In this document: piece after piece, positions 35,008 to 43,035 of the stretch | How positions within the stretch are numbered: position 1 is the stretch's first letter | How the letters are laid out: each line of letters starts with the position of its first letter | Source: Streptomyces lienomycini | Lineage (GTDB): Bacteria; Actinomycetota; Actinomycetes; Streptomycetales; Streptomycetaceae | Reading direction: 5' to 3' | Length of the DNA stretch: 64,000 bases | Assembly (NCBI RefSeq): GCF_027947595.1 | Contig: NZ_CP116257.1 | Span: 6,818,001-6,882,000, forward strand | Program-made: the position numbers and the translations under genes | Notes under the pieces: model-generated | Database searches by the model: none | The model's input: the letters and a program-made list of their open reading frames with translations, nothing else | Told to the model about the DNA's origin: nothing

Positions 35008-35808
35008 GTGTTCACGCAGGAGGCTCTGGACAGAGCCGTTTCCGAGTGGCTGGCCCGCAGTGGTCCCAGTCCGGAGCAGGCTCGGCAGGAGTGGGCGACC
35101 CACGGTGTCGCGCTCCTCCCCCTCGGGAGCCGCTTCGCGGCTGTGCGCCTGCCCGCACGCGTCGTTCACGCGGCGGTGCGCTCCGAGGACCGCGATCGGG
35201 TCGCCGTGTCTCTGGGCAAGTCGCTCGGAGGCTCGATCATCTACGACCGACGAGTGGCGGGTGGCACGTACTACGCACTGATCCAGGGCCATGCCGCTCT
35301 CGTGTGGCCGTACGACGACATCGCGACCTGTCTCGGCCACGGCACCTATCTCGGCGTTCCCCGGATCGACCGGCAGCAGCCACCCGGCACGTACTGGGTG
35401 GTTCCGCCTCGGTACGAAGGCGATCTGTGTGCTCCTCGTGCGATCACGGCGCTGGTACGGGATGGACAGACGCAACTGGCCGAGCGAACCGAACAGGTCG
35501 GCGATCTCGCTACCCCTTCCTGTGCGAAAGGGAGTGGACAGATGACTCACATGACGGCACAGGCCCCCTGGGCCCTGCGCCTGGTCACCAACCGGGTCCC
35601 TGTCTCCCCAGCCCCTTACTCATCCGTCACCCTGGACCCGGCCACCCAGACCGCCCGCTACACCGACGCCGCCGACCATGTGGTCGAGATGGGCAAGCAC
35701 GGGACCTCGCGGACGAGCGGTACGGCGTCCGTGTCGGGCGGCGGGGACGGGCAGCAGCCCCAGCCCCAGTCGCAGGACGACACGACGACCGACTACGAGT
35801 CGGACTGA
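35008..35808 (+). CDS. hypothetical domain continuous with graspetide precursor
   Basis: The frame opens at GTG 35008, five bases after AGGAGG, and codes for about 178 residues (ALDRAVSEWLARSGPSPEQA, SGLGK-like SLGKSLGGSIIYDRR, GTYWVVPPRYEGDL). It then runs without any stop into the RiPP precursor ending at 35808, giving 266 residues in total. In the upstream part no family is recognised. Either the stop codon of a separate upstream gene has been lost, or a leader-extended precursor is made in addition to the short one. The precursor also has its own ATG and ribosome site at 35542. Confidence 0.6.
   Translation: MFTQEALDRAVSEWLARSGPSPEQARQEWATHGVALLPLGSRFAAVRLPARVVHAAVRSEDRDRVAVSLGKSLGGSIIYDRRVAGGTYYALIQGHAALVWPYDDIATCLGHGTYLGVPRIDRQQPPGTYWVVPPRYEGDLCAPRAITALVRDGQTQLAERTEQVGDLATPSCAKGSGQMTHMTAQAPWALRLVTNRVPVSPAPYSSVTLDPATQTARYTDAADHVVEMGKHGTSRTSGTASVSGGGDGQQPQPQSQDDTTTDYESD
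35542..35808 (+). CDS. tgmA: ATP-grasp-modified RiPP (graspetide) precursor
   Basis: An 88-residue precursor. The N-terminal PWALRLVTNRVPVSP and the following TLDPATQTARYTDAADHVVEMGKHGTS are characteristic of the Streptomyces TgmA-like precursors that accompany ATP-grasp ligases. The C-terminus is Ser/Thr-, Gln- and Asp-rich and ends TTTDYESD, suitable for ester links between hydroxyl and carboxyl side chains. Own ATG with GGGAG seven bases upstream. Followed after 3 bases by the ligase gene. The product structure and activity are unknown. Confidence 0.8.
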   Translation: MTHMTAQAPWALRLVTNRVPVSPAPYSSVTLDPATQTARYTDAADHVVEMGKHGTSRTSGTASVSGGGDGQQPQPQSQDDTTTDYESD

Positions 35809-35811
35809 CCG

Positions 35812-36792
35812 ATGGCTCACACCGTTCTGGTGGTCACCGCCCTGGAGGATGTGACCGCTGACTGGGTCATCGCGGCGCTGAACGAGCGCGGGGTGCCCGT
35901 GGTGAGGGTGGACCCCGCCGACGTCGGGCCACGGCTGGCCTTCGGGTTCCGCCTCGGTGTCGACGAGCCCGCCTGGAGCGGGCCGCTGCGCACCGGGAGC
36001 CGGGACGTGGATCTCGGAGAGATCGGCGCCGTCTACCATCGGCGTCCCACTCCCTACGGCGCTGGATTCGCACAGTTGCCGTCTCAGCAGCGGGCTTTCG
36101 CCGCAGCGGAGGCGAGGCATGGCCTCGGCGGCGTCCTTCACGATCTGTGTTCCGCTCGGTACGTCAACCACCCGGCGGCTGTGGCCCGTGCGGAGTTCAA
36201 GCCGGGCCAACTCCGGAGGTTCGTGGATCTGGGGTTACGGATCCCTACGACCCTGGTCACCAACGATGTGGTGGCGGCTCGGGAGTTCGCCGAAACTCAT
36301 GCGCCCGTCGTCTGCAAGTCCTTCCGGGGGTTGCCGACCGGTGAGGACGGCCGTGCCGGGGCGATCTGGACCCAGCGCGTCCACTCCGACGACTTCGACG
36401 ACTCGCTCTCGGTGACGGCGCATCTGTTCCAGGCCGAGGTTCCGAAGGTCGGTGACGTACGGATCACCGTGGTCGGCGGACGTGTCTTCGCCCAGCGGAC
36501 TACCGCACCGAGCGGGACTCTCGACTGGCGGTGCGGTGACTGGAACGACCTCTCCCACGCTCCCGTCGTCGTCCCTTCAGCCGTCGAAACCGCCCTGCAC
36601 CGCTACCTGGCCGCCTCCGACCTGGTCTTCGGGTGCTTCGACTTCGCGCTCACCGGTGACGGGTCTTCTCCGGAGGATTGGTGGGCCATCGAGTGCAACC
36701 CGAACGGGCAGTGGGGCTGGCTCCCGGACGCGCCCGCGATCACCGAGGCCTTCGCCGACATTCTGAGCACGGAAGGAATCGGCAGCTCATGA
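35812..36792 (+). CDS. tgmB: ATP-grasp RiPP maturase (graspetide ligase)
   Basis: A 326-residue ATP-grasp enzyme expected to activate Asp/Glu side chains of the precursor with ATP and form macrocyclic esters or amides. Visible parts are the N-terminal pre-grasp fold (VLVVTALEDVTADWVIAAL, RVDPADVGP), YVNHPAAVARAEFKPGQL, the nucleotide-binding VVCKSFRGLP, DVRITVVGGRVFA, and the metal site FGCFDFAL...WAIECNPNGQW. It starts 3 bases after the precursor stop and overlaps the methyltransferase gene in ATGA. Confidence 0.9.
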   Translation: MAHTVLVVTALEDVTADWVIAALNERGVPVVRVDPADVGPRLAFGFRLGVDEPAWSGPLRTGSRDVDLGEIGAVYHRRPTPYGAGFAQLPSQQRAFAAAEARHGLGGVLHDLCSARYVNHPAAVARAEFKPGQLRRFVDLGLRIPTTLVTNDVVAAREFAETHAPVVCKSFRGLPTGEDGRAGAIWTQRVHSDDFDDSLSVTAHLFQAEVPKVGDVRITVVGGRVFAQRTTAPSGTLDWRCGDWNDLSHAPVVVPSAVETALHRYLAASDLVFGCFDFALTGDGSSPEDWWAIECNPNGQWGWLPDAPAITEAFADILSTEGIGSS

Positions 36793-38015
36793 CTCTGCCC
36801 AGGGACCTCGACAACAACGCGGCGGCACTGCGGGCGGCCATGGTGAAGACCCTCACCGATGCCGGTGCCGGGCTCCATCTCCACCCGGCCTGGCTCGCCG
36901 CTGCGGCGAAGGTGCCCCGCCACCTCTTCGTACCTGGCTTCTACCTCCCCTCCGACGAATCCGACGGCACCGGGCTGACGCTCTGGGAGCCGGTGACGTC
37001 ACGGCTCGACTACGGGCGTTGGCTCGCCACCGCGTACTCGGACGCCACGCTGATCACGCAGTTCGACGGCGAGGAGACCGACTGGGAGCGGCCGGCCTCC
37101 CGGCGCGGAGGAGCGCCGACGTCGTCGTCGACGCTGCCCTCGCTCGTGCTGCGCATGTGGTCGGACGCGGATGTAGGCGAGGGGCACACGGTCCTGGAGG
37201 TCGGGACGGGGACCGGGTACTCGACGGCGCTCGCCTGTGAACGGCTGGGCTCGTCCCACGTGGCCAGCGTCGAGGTCGACGCCGTGAGGCTGGGAGGGGC
37301 GGCCGACGCCCTGTACGGCTGCGGCTACACGCCGACGCTCGCCCGGGCCGACGGGATGTACGGGTACTGGCCCGAGGCCTGGTTCGACCGGATCGTGGCC
37401 GCCTGTTCCTTCCGGTCCGTGCCGTCCGCCCTGCTGCGGCAGACCCGTCCCGGCGGGAAGGTCCTGCTCCCCCTGTCGGGGTGGCTCTACGGCAACGCCC
37501 GCGTCCTGCTCACCGTCGCCGGGGACGGGACCGCCGAGGGCCCCCTGCTGCCCGGCACCATCTCCTTCATGCCCGCCCGAGCCCATGCGGCACCGGCGTA
37601 CGGGAATCCCTCGGACTGGGCCGCTGGGCTGCACGAGGAGCGGTCCCGGGCCGCGCGGCACGCACCGGAGCGGCTCACGGCTGCCACCGAGGAGGCGTTC
37701 CATCTGCGGTTCCTCGCCCAGAGTGCCGTACCCGACGCACAGATGGTCACCGTTGACGGGGTGCTCCACCTCATCGACGTGGTCTCCGGGTCCGCCACGA
37801 CGCTCACTCCCGAGGGTGGTGCATGGAGTGTCCGGGAAGGGGGCCCGCTGAAGTTGTGGAGCCTGATCGAGCAGGTCATCGACGGCTTCGAGGCAGCGGG
37901 GCGTCCGGGCCCGGAGACGTACACCCTGCGGGTGGACGGTGAGGGGCAACGGCTGCTGCACGCCCGGATGCCGCAGCTGCGGCTGCGGCTGCGGCTGCCC
38001 CACGGGTACCGGTGA
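36789..38015 (+). CDS. tgmC: PIMT-like O-methyltransferase of the graspetide cluster
   Basis: A 408-residue protein related to L-isoaspartyl O-methyltransferases: AAKVPRHLFVPGFYLP, LITQFDGEETDW, and the SAM-binding LEVGTGTGYSTALA (about residues 135-148). In other graspetides such a methyltransferase esterifies an aspartate of the cyclised peptide to give an aspartimide (established for fuscimiditide); the same is inferred here. About 180 C-terminal residues beyond the catalytic domain are usual for this group. It ends with an Arg/Leu run. Decayed copies of parts of this gene lie at 38.35 and 40.06-40.28 kb. Confidence 0.88.
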   Translation: MTLPRDLDNNAAALRAAMVKTLTDAGAGLHLHPAWLAAAAKVPRHLFVPGFYLPSDESDGTGLTLWEPVTSRLDYGRWLATAYSDATLITQFDGEETDWERPASRRGGAPTSSSTLPSLVLRMWSDADVGEGHTVLEVGTGTGYSTALACERLGSSHVASVEVDAVRLGGAADALYGCGYTPTLARADGMYGYWPEAWFDRIVAACSFRSVPSALLRQTRPGGKVLLPLSGWLYGNARVLLTVAGDGTAEGPLLPGTISFMPARAHAAPAYGNPSDWAAGLHEERSRAARHAPERLTAATEEAFHLRFLAQSAVPDAQMVTVDGVLHLIDVVSGSATTLTPEGGAWSVREGGPLKLWSLIEQVIDGFEAAGRPGPETYTLRVDGEGQRLLHARMPQLRLRLRLPHGYR

Positions 38016-38115
38016 AATCGACCAACCCGCATGTCCCGAAGCGCAATACCGGGACGAGGACTGGGACACCCCGCCCAACTTCATATTGTGCGCCTACAAC
38101 ACACGGAGGGGTCGA

Positions 38116-38335
38116 GTGGCATCCACGAGCCCAGACAACTCACCCACCCTCGCTCTGGTCGGCGGGTACGCGGGGTCCGGCAAGTCGGAGGCCGCCAAGC
38201 TACTGGCCGCGGCGACGGGCTGGGCGATGCTCGACAAGGACACGATCAGCTCCACGTCGGCTCACGTCCCGGCATACGGATCAGGAGTGCCGACGGGAAC
38301 GCTCTGCGCGGCTGCCGCCTGCATACCGCCGCGGC
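38116..38335 (+). pseudogene. truncated P-loop (zeta-toxin-like) kinase
   Basis: Starts at GTG 38116 after GGAGGGG. The first 55 residues are a clean P-loop kinase start (LALVGGYAGSGKSEAAKLL, then WAMLDKDTIS), like Streptomyces AAA/zeta-toxin ATPases. From about 38285 the sequence no longer resembles the family and soon becomes arginine/proline-rich, so the rest of the gene is lost. The frame stays open to 38613 but antisense to the kinase gene. Confidence 0.6.
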
Positions 38336-38346
38336 GTGCGCGGCAC

Positions 38347-38404
38347 CGCGCTGGTCCCTCAGTTCGACGGCGAGGCGACCGACCGGGAGCAGGCGGCCGT
38401 CCGG
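38347..38404 (+). pseudogene. fragment of a second tgmC-like gene (left)
   Basis: Reads TALVPQFDGEATDREQAAVR and matches tgmC around 37046-37104 (ATLITQFDGEETDWERPASR). It is followed by TGA and lies 16 bases from the kinase gene. The matching downstream half is at 40058-40275 on the other side of the kinase. Confidence 0.6.
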
Positions 38405-38420
38405 TGACGTACGGCAGAGA

Positions 38421-39947
38421 TCATTTGACGACAGGCCTTCCAGGCCCCACCACCGAACCCGCCCGGCGCGTGGTGATCTCTCTCGTGCAGTACAGCGCCA
38501 CGGCCGACACGCTCACGGCGGAAGGGACCCAGTGCGGCGAGATGTACTGGACCCACAAGTGGCCTGAGACCGCGCCGGCTACCGACCCGAGGTTGACACC
38601 GACGAGCAAGTAGCCGATTCCGCGGGTTCCGCGTCCCGTCCGGGAGGTGAGGGACGCGGCCACGACCAGCAGGCTTCCCAATATGAGCGTTGACACCACG
38701 CCCTCGGTCAGCCAGTAGTCCCAGTTGGTCCTGCCCGTGGAAGCGTCGTCGACAATGGCGATCACGGTCACCACGGCATAGGGGCAGAAGACGGCCGTCG
38801 GCAGGAGAAACCGGATCGGCGAAGCCAGGCGTGCCCGCCAGTGGGGTCGCGTCCGCACGGCAAGCCATACGGTCAGCCCTCCGGTGGCGGCGGCGACTAC
38901 CCCGGCGCCGCTGGCCACGTCGCGACCGTCCTCGACTTCGTCAAGGTTGACCGTGGTCACCGTGGCCGCCACCAGCACGACAAGGAACCAGACGGCCACC
39001 GCGATCCAGGGTCCCGCCGCCTCCGCCTTCTTGGGAGTCGAGCGGGTTTCGGACGACGACGGAGTTTCCGGCAGTCGTTCAGTGACCGTCGGCTCGTGCT
39101 CGGGCGCGTCCGCGAGCTCGCGCAGGGCTCGGGCGACGTCGGCTGCGCTCCCGTACCTCTCGGCGGGGTCCTTGCGCAACAGCTTGAGCAGCAGGGCATC
39201 CCACGCTTGCGGCACATCCGCGGCCACGGAACTCGGCACGGGTGGCTCCTGGCTCAGGTGCGCCGTGAGGTAGCCGACGCTGTCCGGGGCCTGGAACGGC
39301 AGTCTGCCGGTGACCAGTTCGAAGAGCAGGCAACCGAGCGCGTACAGATCGCTTCTCGTTTCCGGGTAGCCCCGTGCCTGTTCCGGCGCCATGTACGGGG
39401 GCGTGCCCACGATGAAGCCGGTCTGGGTGAGTCGGTCCCCGGTCGCGTAGGGATCGGCAGCACGTGCGACACCGAAGTCGAGTACTTTCACCGTCCCGTC
39501 GGGCCTGACGAGGACATTGGACGGTTTGATGTCCCGGTGCATGATCCCGTGAGCATGGGCGTCACCCAACGCCTCGCAGATCTGAGCACCCCACAGGGCA
39601 GCCTCAGCCAGCTTGACGTTGCCTTCGCGGAGCTTGGCATCGAGCCCTTCGCCGCGCACCAGCTCCATGACCAGAAAGGGCACGGTGCCTCTCTGGGTGT
39701 CGCTTTGCCCGAGGTCGTGAACGGTCACAACGTGCGGATGCTGCAGCCGTGCGGTGATCCGCGCTTCACGCAGAAAGCGAGCGCGAGCCTCGTCCCCACG
39801 GCTTCCGCCGCCGGCGAGGAGGGAGATCACCTTGACGGCCACCTGCCGGTCCAGCGTCTCGTCCCTCGCTTCCCAGACCTCGCCCATGCCGCCCTCACCG
39901 AGACGCTGGACCAATCGGTACCGGGCCCCCAGAAGCTCGCCCTCCAT
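38421..39947 (-). CDS. Ser/Thr protein kinase with C-terminal membrane domain
   Basis: A 508-residue Hanks-type kinase. The catalytic domain is about residues 8-275: GEGGMGEVW, VAVKVI, HGIMHRDIKPSN, LDFGVARA, GTPPYMAPEQA. A Pro/Ser/Thr linker follows. The C-terminal 190 residues contain about five hydrophobic helices (WIAVAVWFLVVLVAATVTTV, VVSTLILGSLLVVAASL and others), so there is no large outer sensor. The ATG lies about 9 bases from a GGGGAGGGCG ribosome site. It seems to have inserted into a tgmC-like gene, whose fragments flank it. Confidence 0.9.
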   Translation of the reverse strand: MEGELLGARYRLVQRLGEGGMGEVWEARDETLDRQVAVKVISLLAGGGSRGDEARARFLREARITARLQHPHVVTVHDLGQSDTQRGTVPFLVMELVRGEGLDAKLREGNVKLAEAALWGAQICEALGDAHAHGIMHRDIKPSNVLVRPDGTVKVLDFGVARAADPYATGDRLTQTGFIVGTPPYMAPEQARGYPETRSDLYALGCLLFELVTGRLPFQAPDSVGYLTAHLSQEPPVPSSVAADVPQAWDALLLKLLRKDPAERYGSAADVARALRELADAPEHEPTVTERLPETPSSSETRSTPKKAEAAGPWIAVAVWFLVVLVAATVTTVNLDEVEDGRDVASGAGVVAAATGGLTVWLAVRTRPHWRARLASPIRFLLPTAVFCPYAVVTVIAIVDDASTGRTNWDYWLTEGVVSTLILGSLLVVAASLTSRTGRGTRGIGYLLVGVNLGSVAGAVSGHLWVQYISPHWVPSAVSVSAVALYCTREITTRRAGSVVGPGRPVVK

Positions 39948-40057
39948 TCGCCCTCCCCGTCATAGAGCCACCTGTGCGTCTGCGCTCCAAGCTCTTCGAT
40001 CATGGCACTCGACGCTGAGAGTCGCTCCAACATCTCTGATTTGCAAAGGCGTTGCCA

Positions 40058-40275
40058 GGCCCCCCGGCGCAGTGACCATCTTCTTCATGCCCGCCCGGGC
40101 CCACGCGGCTCCGCCGTACGGAGCGGCTCACGGCTGCTACCGAGGGTGCTTTCCACCTGCGGTTCCTCGCCCGGAGTGCTGTATCTGACGCACATGGTCA
40201 CCGCCGCCGGGGTGCTCCAGCAGGTCATCGACGCCTTCGACGCGGCGGCAACGGCTGCCGCACGCACACGGGCGC
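40058..40275 (+). pseudogene. fragment of a second tgmC-like gene (right)
   Basis: About 220 bases matching the C-terminal part of tgmC (37555-37910) with internal deletions. Recognisable pieces are FMPARAHAAP, ERLTAA/EEAFHLRFLA and IEQVIDGFEAA equivalents in changing frames. It cannot make a protein. Confidence 0.7.
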
Positions 40276-40285
40276 CATCCCGCGC

Positions 40286-40534
40286 TCAAGGGGCCTGGAG
40301 GATCGGCACCTCGACGTCGTAGATCAGCGCGTAGACGATGTCCCGGGCCTGGCGCAGGTCGTAGCCCGTCGCGTCCACGATCACCTTGAGCGCCCGGATG
40401 GTGTCGCCACCCAGCATGAACATGCGCGCGTCGGCCTGCGTCTCGGCCGGAACCGGCAGGGCGCGGGCTCGGCGGGGATCCACGCTCCGCGGGATCCTCG
40501 GCAGCCCGCCCTCGTTTCTCCTGCCTCCCCGCAC
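40286..40534 (-). CDS. hypothetical protein
   Basis: An 82-residue basic protein from GTG 40534, which follows GGGGG by 6 bases. The C-terminal half (GGDTIRALKVIVDATGYDLRQARDIVYAL) resembles the helical C-terminal fold of ribosomal protein L7/L12-like small proteins. Function unknown. It lies in a decayed area, so it may itself be a remnant. Confidence 0.45.
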   Translation of the reverse strand: MRGGRRNEGGLPRIPRSVDPRRARALPVPAETQADARMFMLGGDTIRALKVIVDATGYDLRQARDIVYALIYDVEVPILQAP

Positions 40535-40601
40535 CTTGAGCCCCCAATTCCCTCTTCCGTGAGTCCAGTTCGTGGAGCGCATCCTACGGGGACTGAACAG
40601 G

Positions 40602-40670
40602 CTCGGGCGGGGCGGTTCGTCTCGGTGTGCCGGGGATGCTGGTGGCGATCGACCGGGCTTCCGACGGGCC
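40602..40670 (+). pseudogene. fragment of a GNAT acetyltransferase gene
   Basis: Closely matches two parts of the intact GNAT gene (about 42556-42590 and 42615-42648), joined with the intervening bases missing. The rest of the 40535-40867 stretch holds nothing I can support. Confidence 0.7.
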
Positions 40671-40867
40671 TCAGCGCGACCGCCATGGCCGAGACGGTCA
40701 GTATGCTGCTCGTTCGCTTCATGCGGTGACCGTAGGCAGCCGCGGCGGGGGCGGCCATGCGGGCAACACCCAAGGGGCATGGGGGTTTTCCTCAGGATGG
40801 CCGCACCCTCGGTCCTCACCCCGATGGCAGCCCGAGCCCGGCCGGGGCAGTGCGCCGGGTCACCGGG

Positions 40868-41839
40868 TCACCGGGTCGTCAGCGTCGCGCCCGTCGCGGC
40901 GAGGGTCATCTCCCAGAGCCGGGCGGCGTTGCCGGGGTCGACGGCGTACGCGCGTACGCCGTCCTCGTCCATGGGCGTGTCCGGGGCGAAGACGCGGGCG
41001 ACGTCGCAGTCCGCCAGGTAGAGGCCGCCTCGGCCGTCGAGGAGGGGGGAGGTGGCGGCCCACAGGCCGGTGGCGGCACCCTGGGAGGCGGTCTTGAAGT
41101 CGGTGGCGACGACGTTGCCGTGCTCGTCCACCCAGCCGGCGTCGATCTGTTCCCGGAGCGGCATCTCCCGCTGGAGGCCGGTGATGATCTTGCCGGGGTG
41201 GAGGGCGAACGCCCGGATGCCGTCGCCCTTGCCGAGGGCGTCGAGGTGCACGGCGAACAGGGCGTTGGCGGTCTTGGCCTGGCCGTAGGCCAGCCACTTG
41301 TCGTAGCCGGTGCGGAAGTGCGGGTCGTGCCGGCGGATGTCGGTCATGGCGTGCCCGGCGGAGCTGTACGCCACGACACGCGCCCCGCCCGCGGCGGCCA
41401 GGAGCGGGTAGAGCTCGCAGGCGAGCGTGAAGTGCCCGAAGTGGTTGGCGGCGAGCTGGAACTCCCACCCGGGACCGACGCGCCGCTCCGGGGTGGCCAT
41501 GACTCCGGCGGCGGTGATCAGGAGGTCGATCCGGTCGACACGGTCGCCGATGTGCGCGGCGGCGGAACGGACGCTGTCGAGGTCGGTCAGGTCCATGGGG
41601 ACGACCTCGCCGCCCTTCAGGTCCCGCAGGGCGGCTCGGGCGATGTCGGGGCGGCGGGCGGGGACGAGGACCCGGGCCCCGGCGGCCGTCAGGGCCCGGG
41701 TGCTCTCGAGGCCGAGCCCGGAGTAGCCCCCGGTCACGACGGCGGTCACGCCCGAGAGGTCGTGGCCGGCCATGACGTCCTCGGCGGTGGTGGCCGCGGA
41801 GAAGGGCGAGTTGAGCGGCTGCTGGTCGGTGTGGGTCAT
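40868..41839 (-). CDS. short-chain dehydrogenase/reductase
   Basis: A 323-residue SDR oxidoreductase. The cofactor loop is VVTGGYSGLGLES (TGxxxGxG, about residues 34-46). Then come DLTDLDSV, the NNAG-equivalent ITAAGVMATP, the catalytic serine in AYSSAGH, and the Tyr-x3-Lys in YGQAKTANA. The first 25 residues are an extra polar N-terminus. Substrate unknown; close relatives are annotated as protochlorophyllide-reductase/WW-domain-oxidoreductase-like. Divergent from the MerR regulator, with a perfect palindrome in between, so it is probably under that regulator. Confidence 0.88.
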   Translation of the reverse strand: MTHTDQQPLNSPFSAATTAEDVMAGHDLSGVTAVVTGGYSGLGLESTRALTAAGARVLVPARRPDIARAALRDLKGGEVVPMDLTDLDSVRSAAAHIGDRVDRIDLLITAAGVMATPERRVGPGWEFQLAANHFGHFTLACELYPLLAAAGGARVVAYSSAGHAMTDIRRHDPHFRTGYDKWLAYGQAKTANALFAVHLDALGKGDGIRAFALHPGKIITGLQREMPLREQIDAGWVDEHGNVVATDFKTASQGAATGLWAATSPLLDGRGGLYLADCDVARVFAPDTPMDEDGVRAYAVDPGNAARLWEMTLAATGATLTTR

Positions 41840-41853
41840 GGCGCCGACGCTAC

Positions 41854-41875
41854 GATCTAGAGCGAGGTCTAGATC
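41854..41875. promoter_or_regulatory. putative MerR operator
   Basis: Perfect 8-bp inverted repeat GATCTAGA-(6)-TCTAGATC, lying between the divergent SDR and MerR genes 15-20 bases from each start. The geometry suits a MerR-family dimer controlling both genes. Confidence 0.65.
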
Positions 41876-41894
41876 AAGCCCAGGGGTGAGCGGC

Positions 41895-42326
41895 GTGACC
41901 AGCACCGAGGGGTCCGAAGTGTCCGGGCAGTCGCTGAGCATCGGCGAGGTCGCCGACCGGACCGGACTGAGCGTGCACGCGCTGCGCTTCTACGAGCGCG
42001 AGGGTCTGCTCGTCGGGCCGGTCCGGCGCACGTCGGGCGGCAGGCGGCAGTACAGCCCCTTCGACGTCGACTGGCTGCTGATCTGCGTCAAGCTCCGCGA
42101 ATCCGGCATGCCGCTGGCCGACCTCAAGCAGTTCGCCGGACTGGTGCGCCAGGGACCGGGCAACGAGGCGGAACGCCTGCGGCTGCTCGACACCCATCAA
42201 CGGCGCGTCGACGCGCAGATCAAGGCGCTGGAGGAGTGCCGGTCCGTCATCGCCTGGAAGGTCGGTGTCTACGCCGAGCACCTCGCGCGCGGCGAAGCCG
42301 GTGGGCTCTGGGACCCGACGGCCTGA
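41895..42326 (+). CDS. MerR-family regulator
   Basis: A 143-residue regulator: winged helix-turn-helix LSIGEVADRTGLSVHALRFYEREGLL (about residues 12-38), RQYSPFDVDWLLICVKLRESGMPLADL, and a C-terminal coiled coil (LLDTHQRRVDAQIKALEECRSVI). No metal-binding cysteine cluster is visible, so a redox or small-molecule signal is likelier. GTG start at 41895 is one of several possible. Divergent from the SDR gene. Confidence 0.9.
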   Translation: MTSTEGSEVSGQSLSIGEVADRTGLSVHALRFYEREGLLVGPVRRTSGGRRQYSPFDVDWLLICVKLRESGMPLADLKQFAGLVRQGPGNEAERLRLLDTHQRRVDAQIKALEECRSVIAWKVGVYAEHLARGEAGGLWDPTA

Positions 42327-42405
42327 GGCCGTGGCGCCCGGTCGGACGCTTCGGCGACGCCCTCGCCGGATATTCGCTGTCGCGCCCGCCCCACGAGGGC
42401 ACAGG

Positions 42406-42978
42406 ATGACGGCCATGACTCTGGCCACCCCCACCCTGGACACCGATCGCCTGCGGCTGCGGCCCTTCACCGAGGACGACGCTGGCTTCCTCTACGCCAT
42501 GCACAGCAGCACGCACGTGATGCGCTACTGGGACTCCCCGCCGTGGACCGAGCGGACTCGGGCGGAGCGGTTCGTCTCGGTGTGCCGGGAGGTGGAGGAC
42601 GAGGGCACCGGGGCGCGGGTGGCGATCGACCGGGTTTCCGACGGGGCCTTCGTCGGCTGGTGCGGGCTGACGGCGTACGACCCCGTCTACCGCAGCGCGT
42701 CGTTGGGCTACTGCCTCGGCGAGGCGATGTGGGGCCACGGCTACGCGACGGAGGCCGCGCACGCCCTGCTGCGGTGGGCGTTCGACACGCTGGACCTGAA
42801 CCGGGTGCAGGCCGAGGCCGATACCCGCAACGCGGCGTCGGCCCGGGTGCTGGAGAAGGTCGGGTTCGTGCGGGAGGGGACGTTGCGGGAGGACTGCGTC
42901 GTCGACGGCGAGGTGTCCGACTCCTGGGTGTTCGGGTTGATCAGACGCGAGTGGCGGCCCGTGCTCGACGGGCGGTGA
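42406..42978 (+). CDS. GNAT acetyltransferase, RimJ/RimL-like
   Basis: A 190-residue N-acetyltransferase. Signs are TDRLRLRPFTEDDAGFLYAM, RYWDSPPWTE, GYCLGEAMWGHGYATEA (acetyl-CoA loop), and NAASARVLEKVGFVREG. It resembles enzymes that acetylate protein N-termini or small amines. ATG 42406 is chosen; ATG 42415 is possible. A decayed partial copy lies at 40.6 kb. Confidence 0.92.
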   Translation: MTAMTLATPTLDTDRLRLRPFTEDDAGFLYAMHSSTHVMRYWDSPPWTERTRAERFVSVCREVEDEGTGARVAIDRVSDGAFVGWCGLTAYDPVYRSASLGYCLGEAMWGHGYATEAAHALLRWAFDTLDLNRVQAEADTRNAASARVLEKVGFVREGTLREDCVVDGEVSDSWVFGLIRREWRPVLDGR

Positions 42979-43035
42979 CTCCTCACCGGCACCGTTACCA
43001 CACCCGGGCCTCGAACATGGAAGGGTCGACAGACC

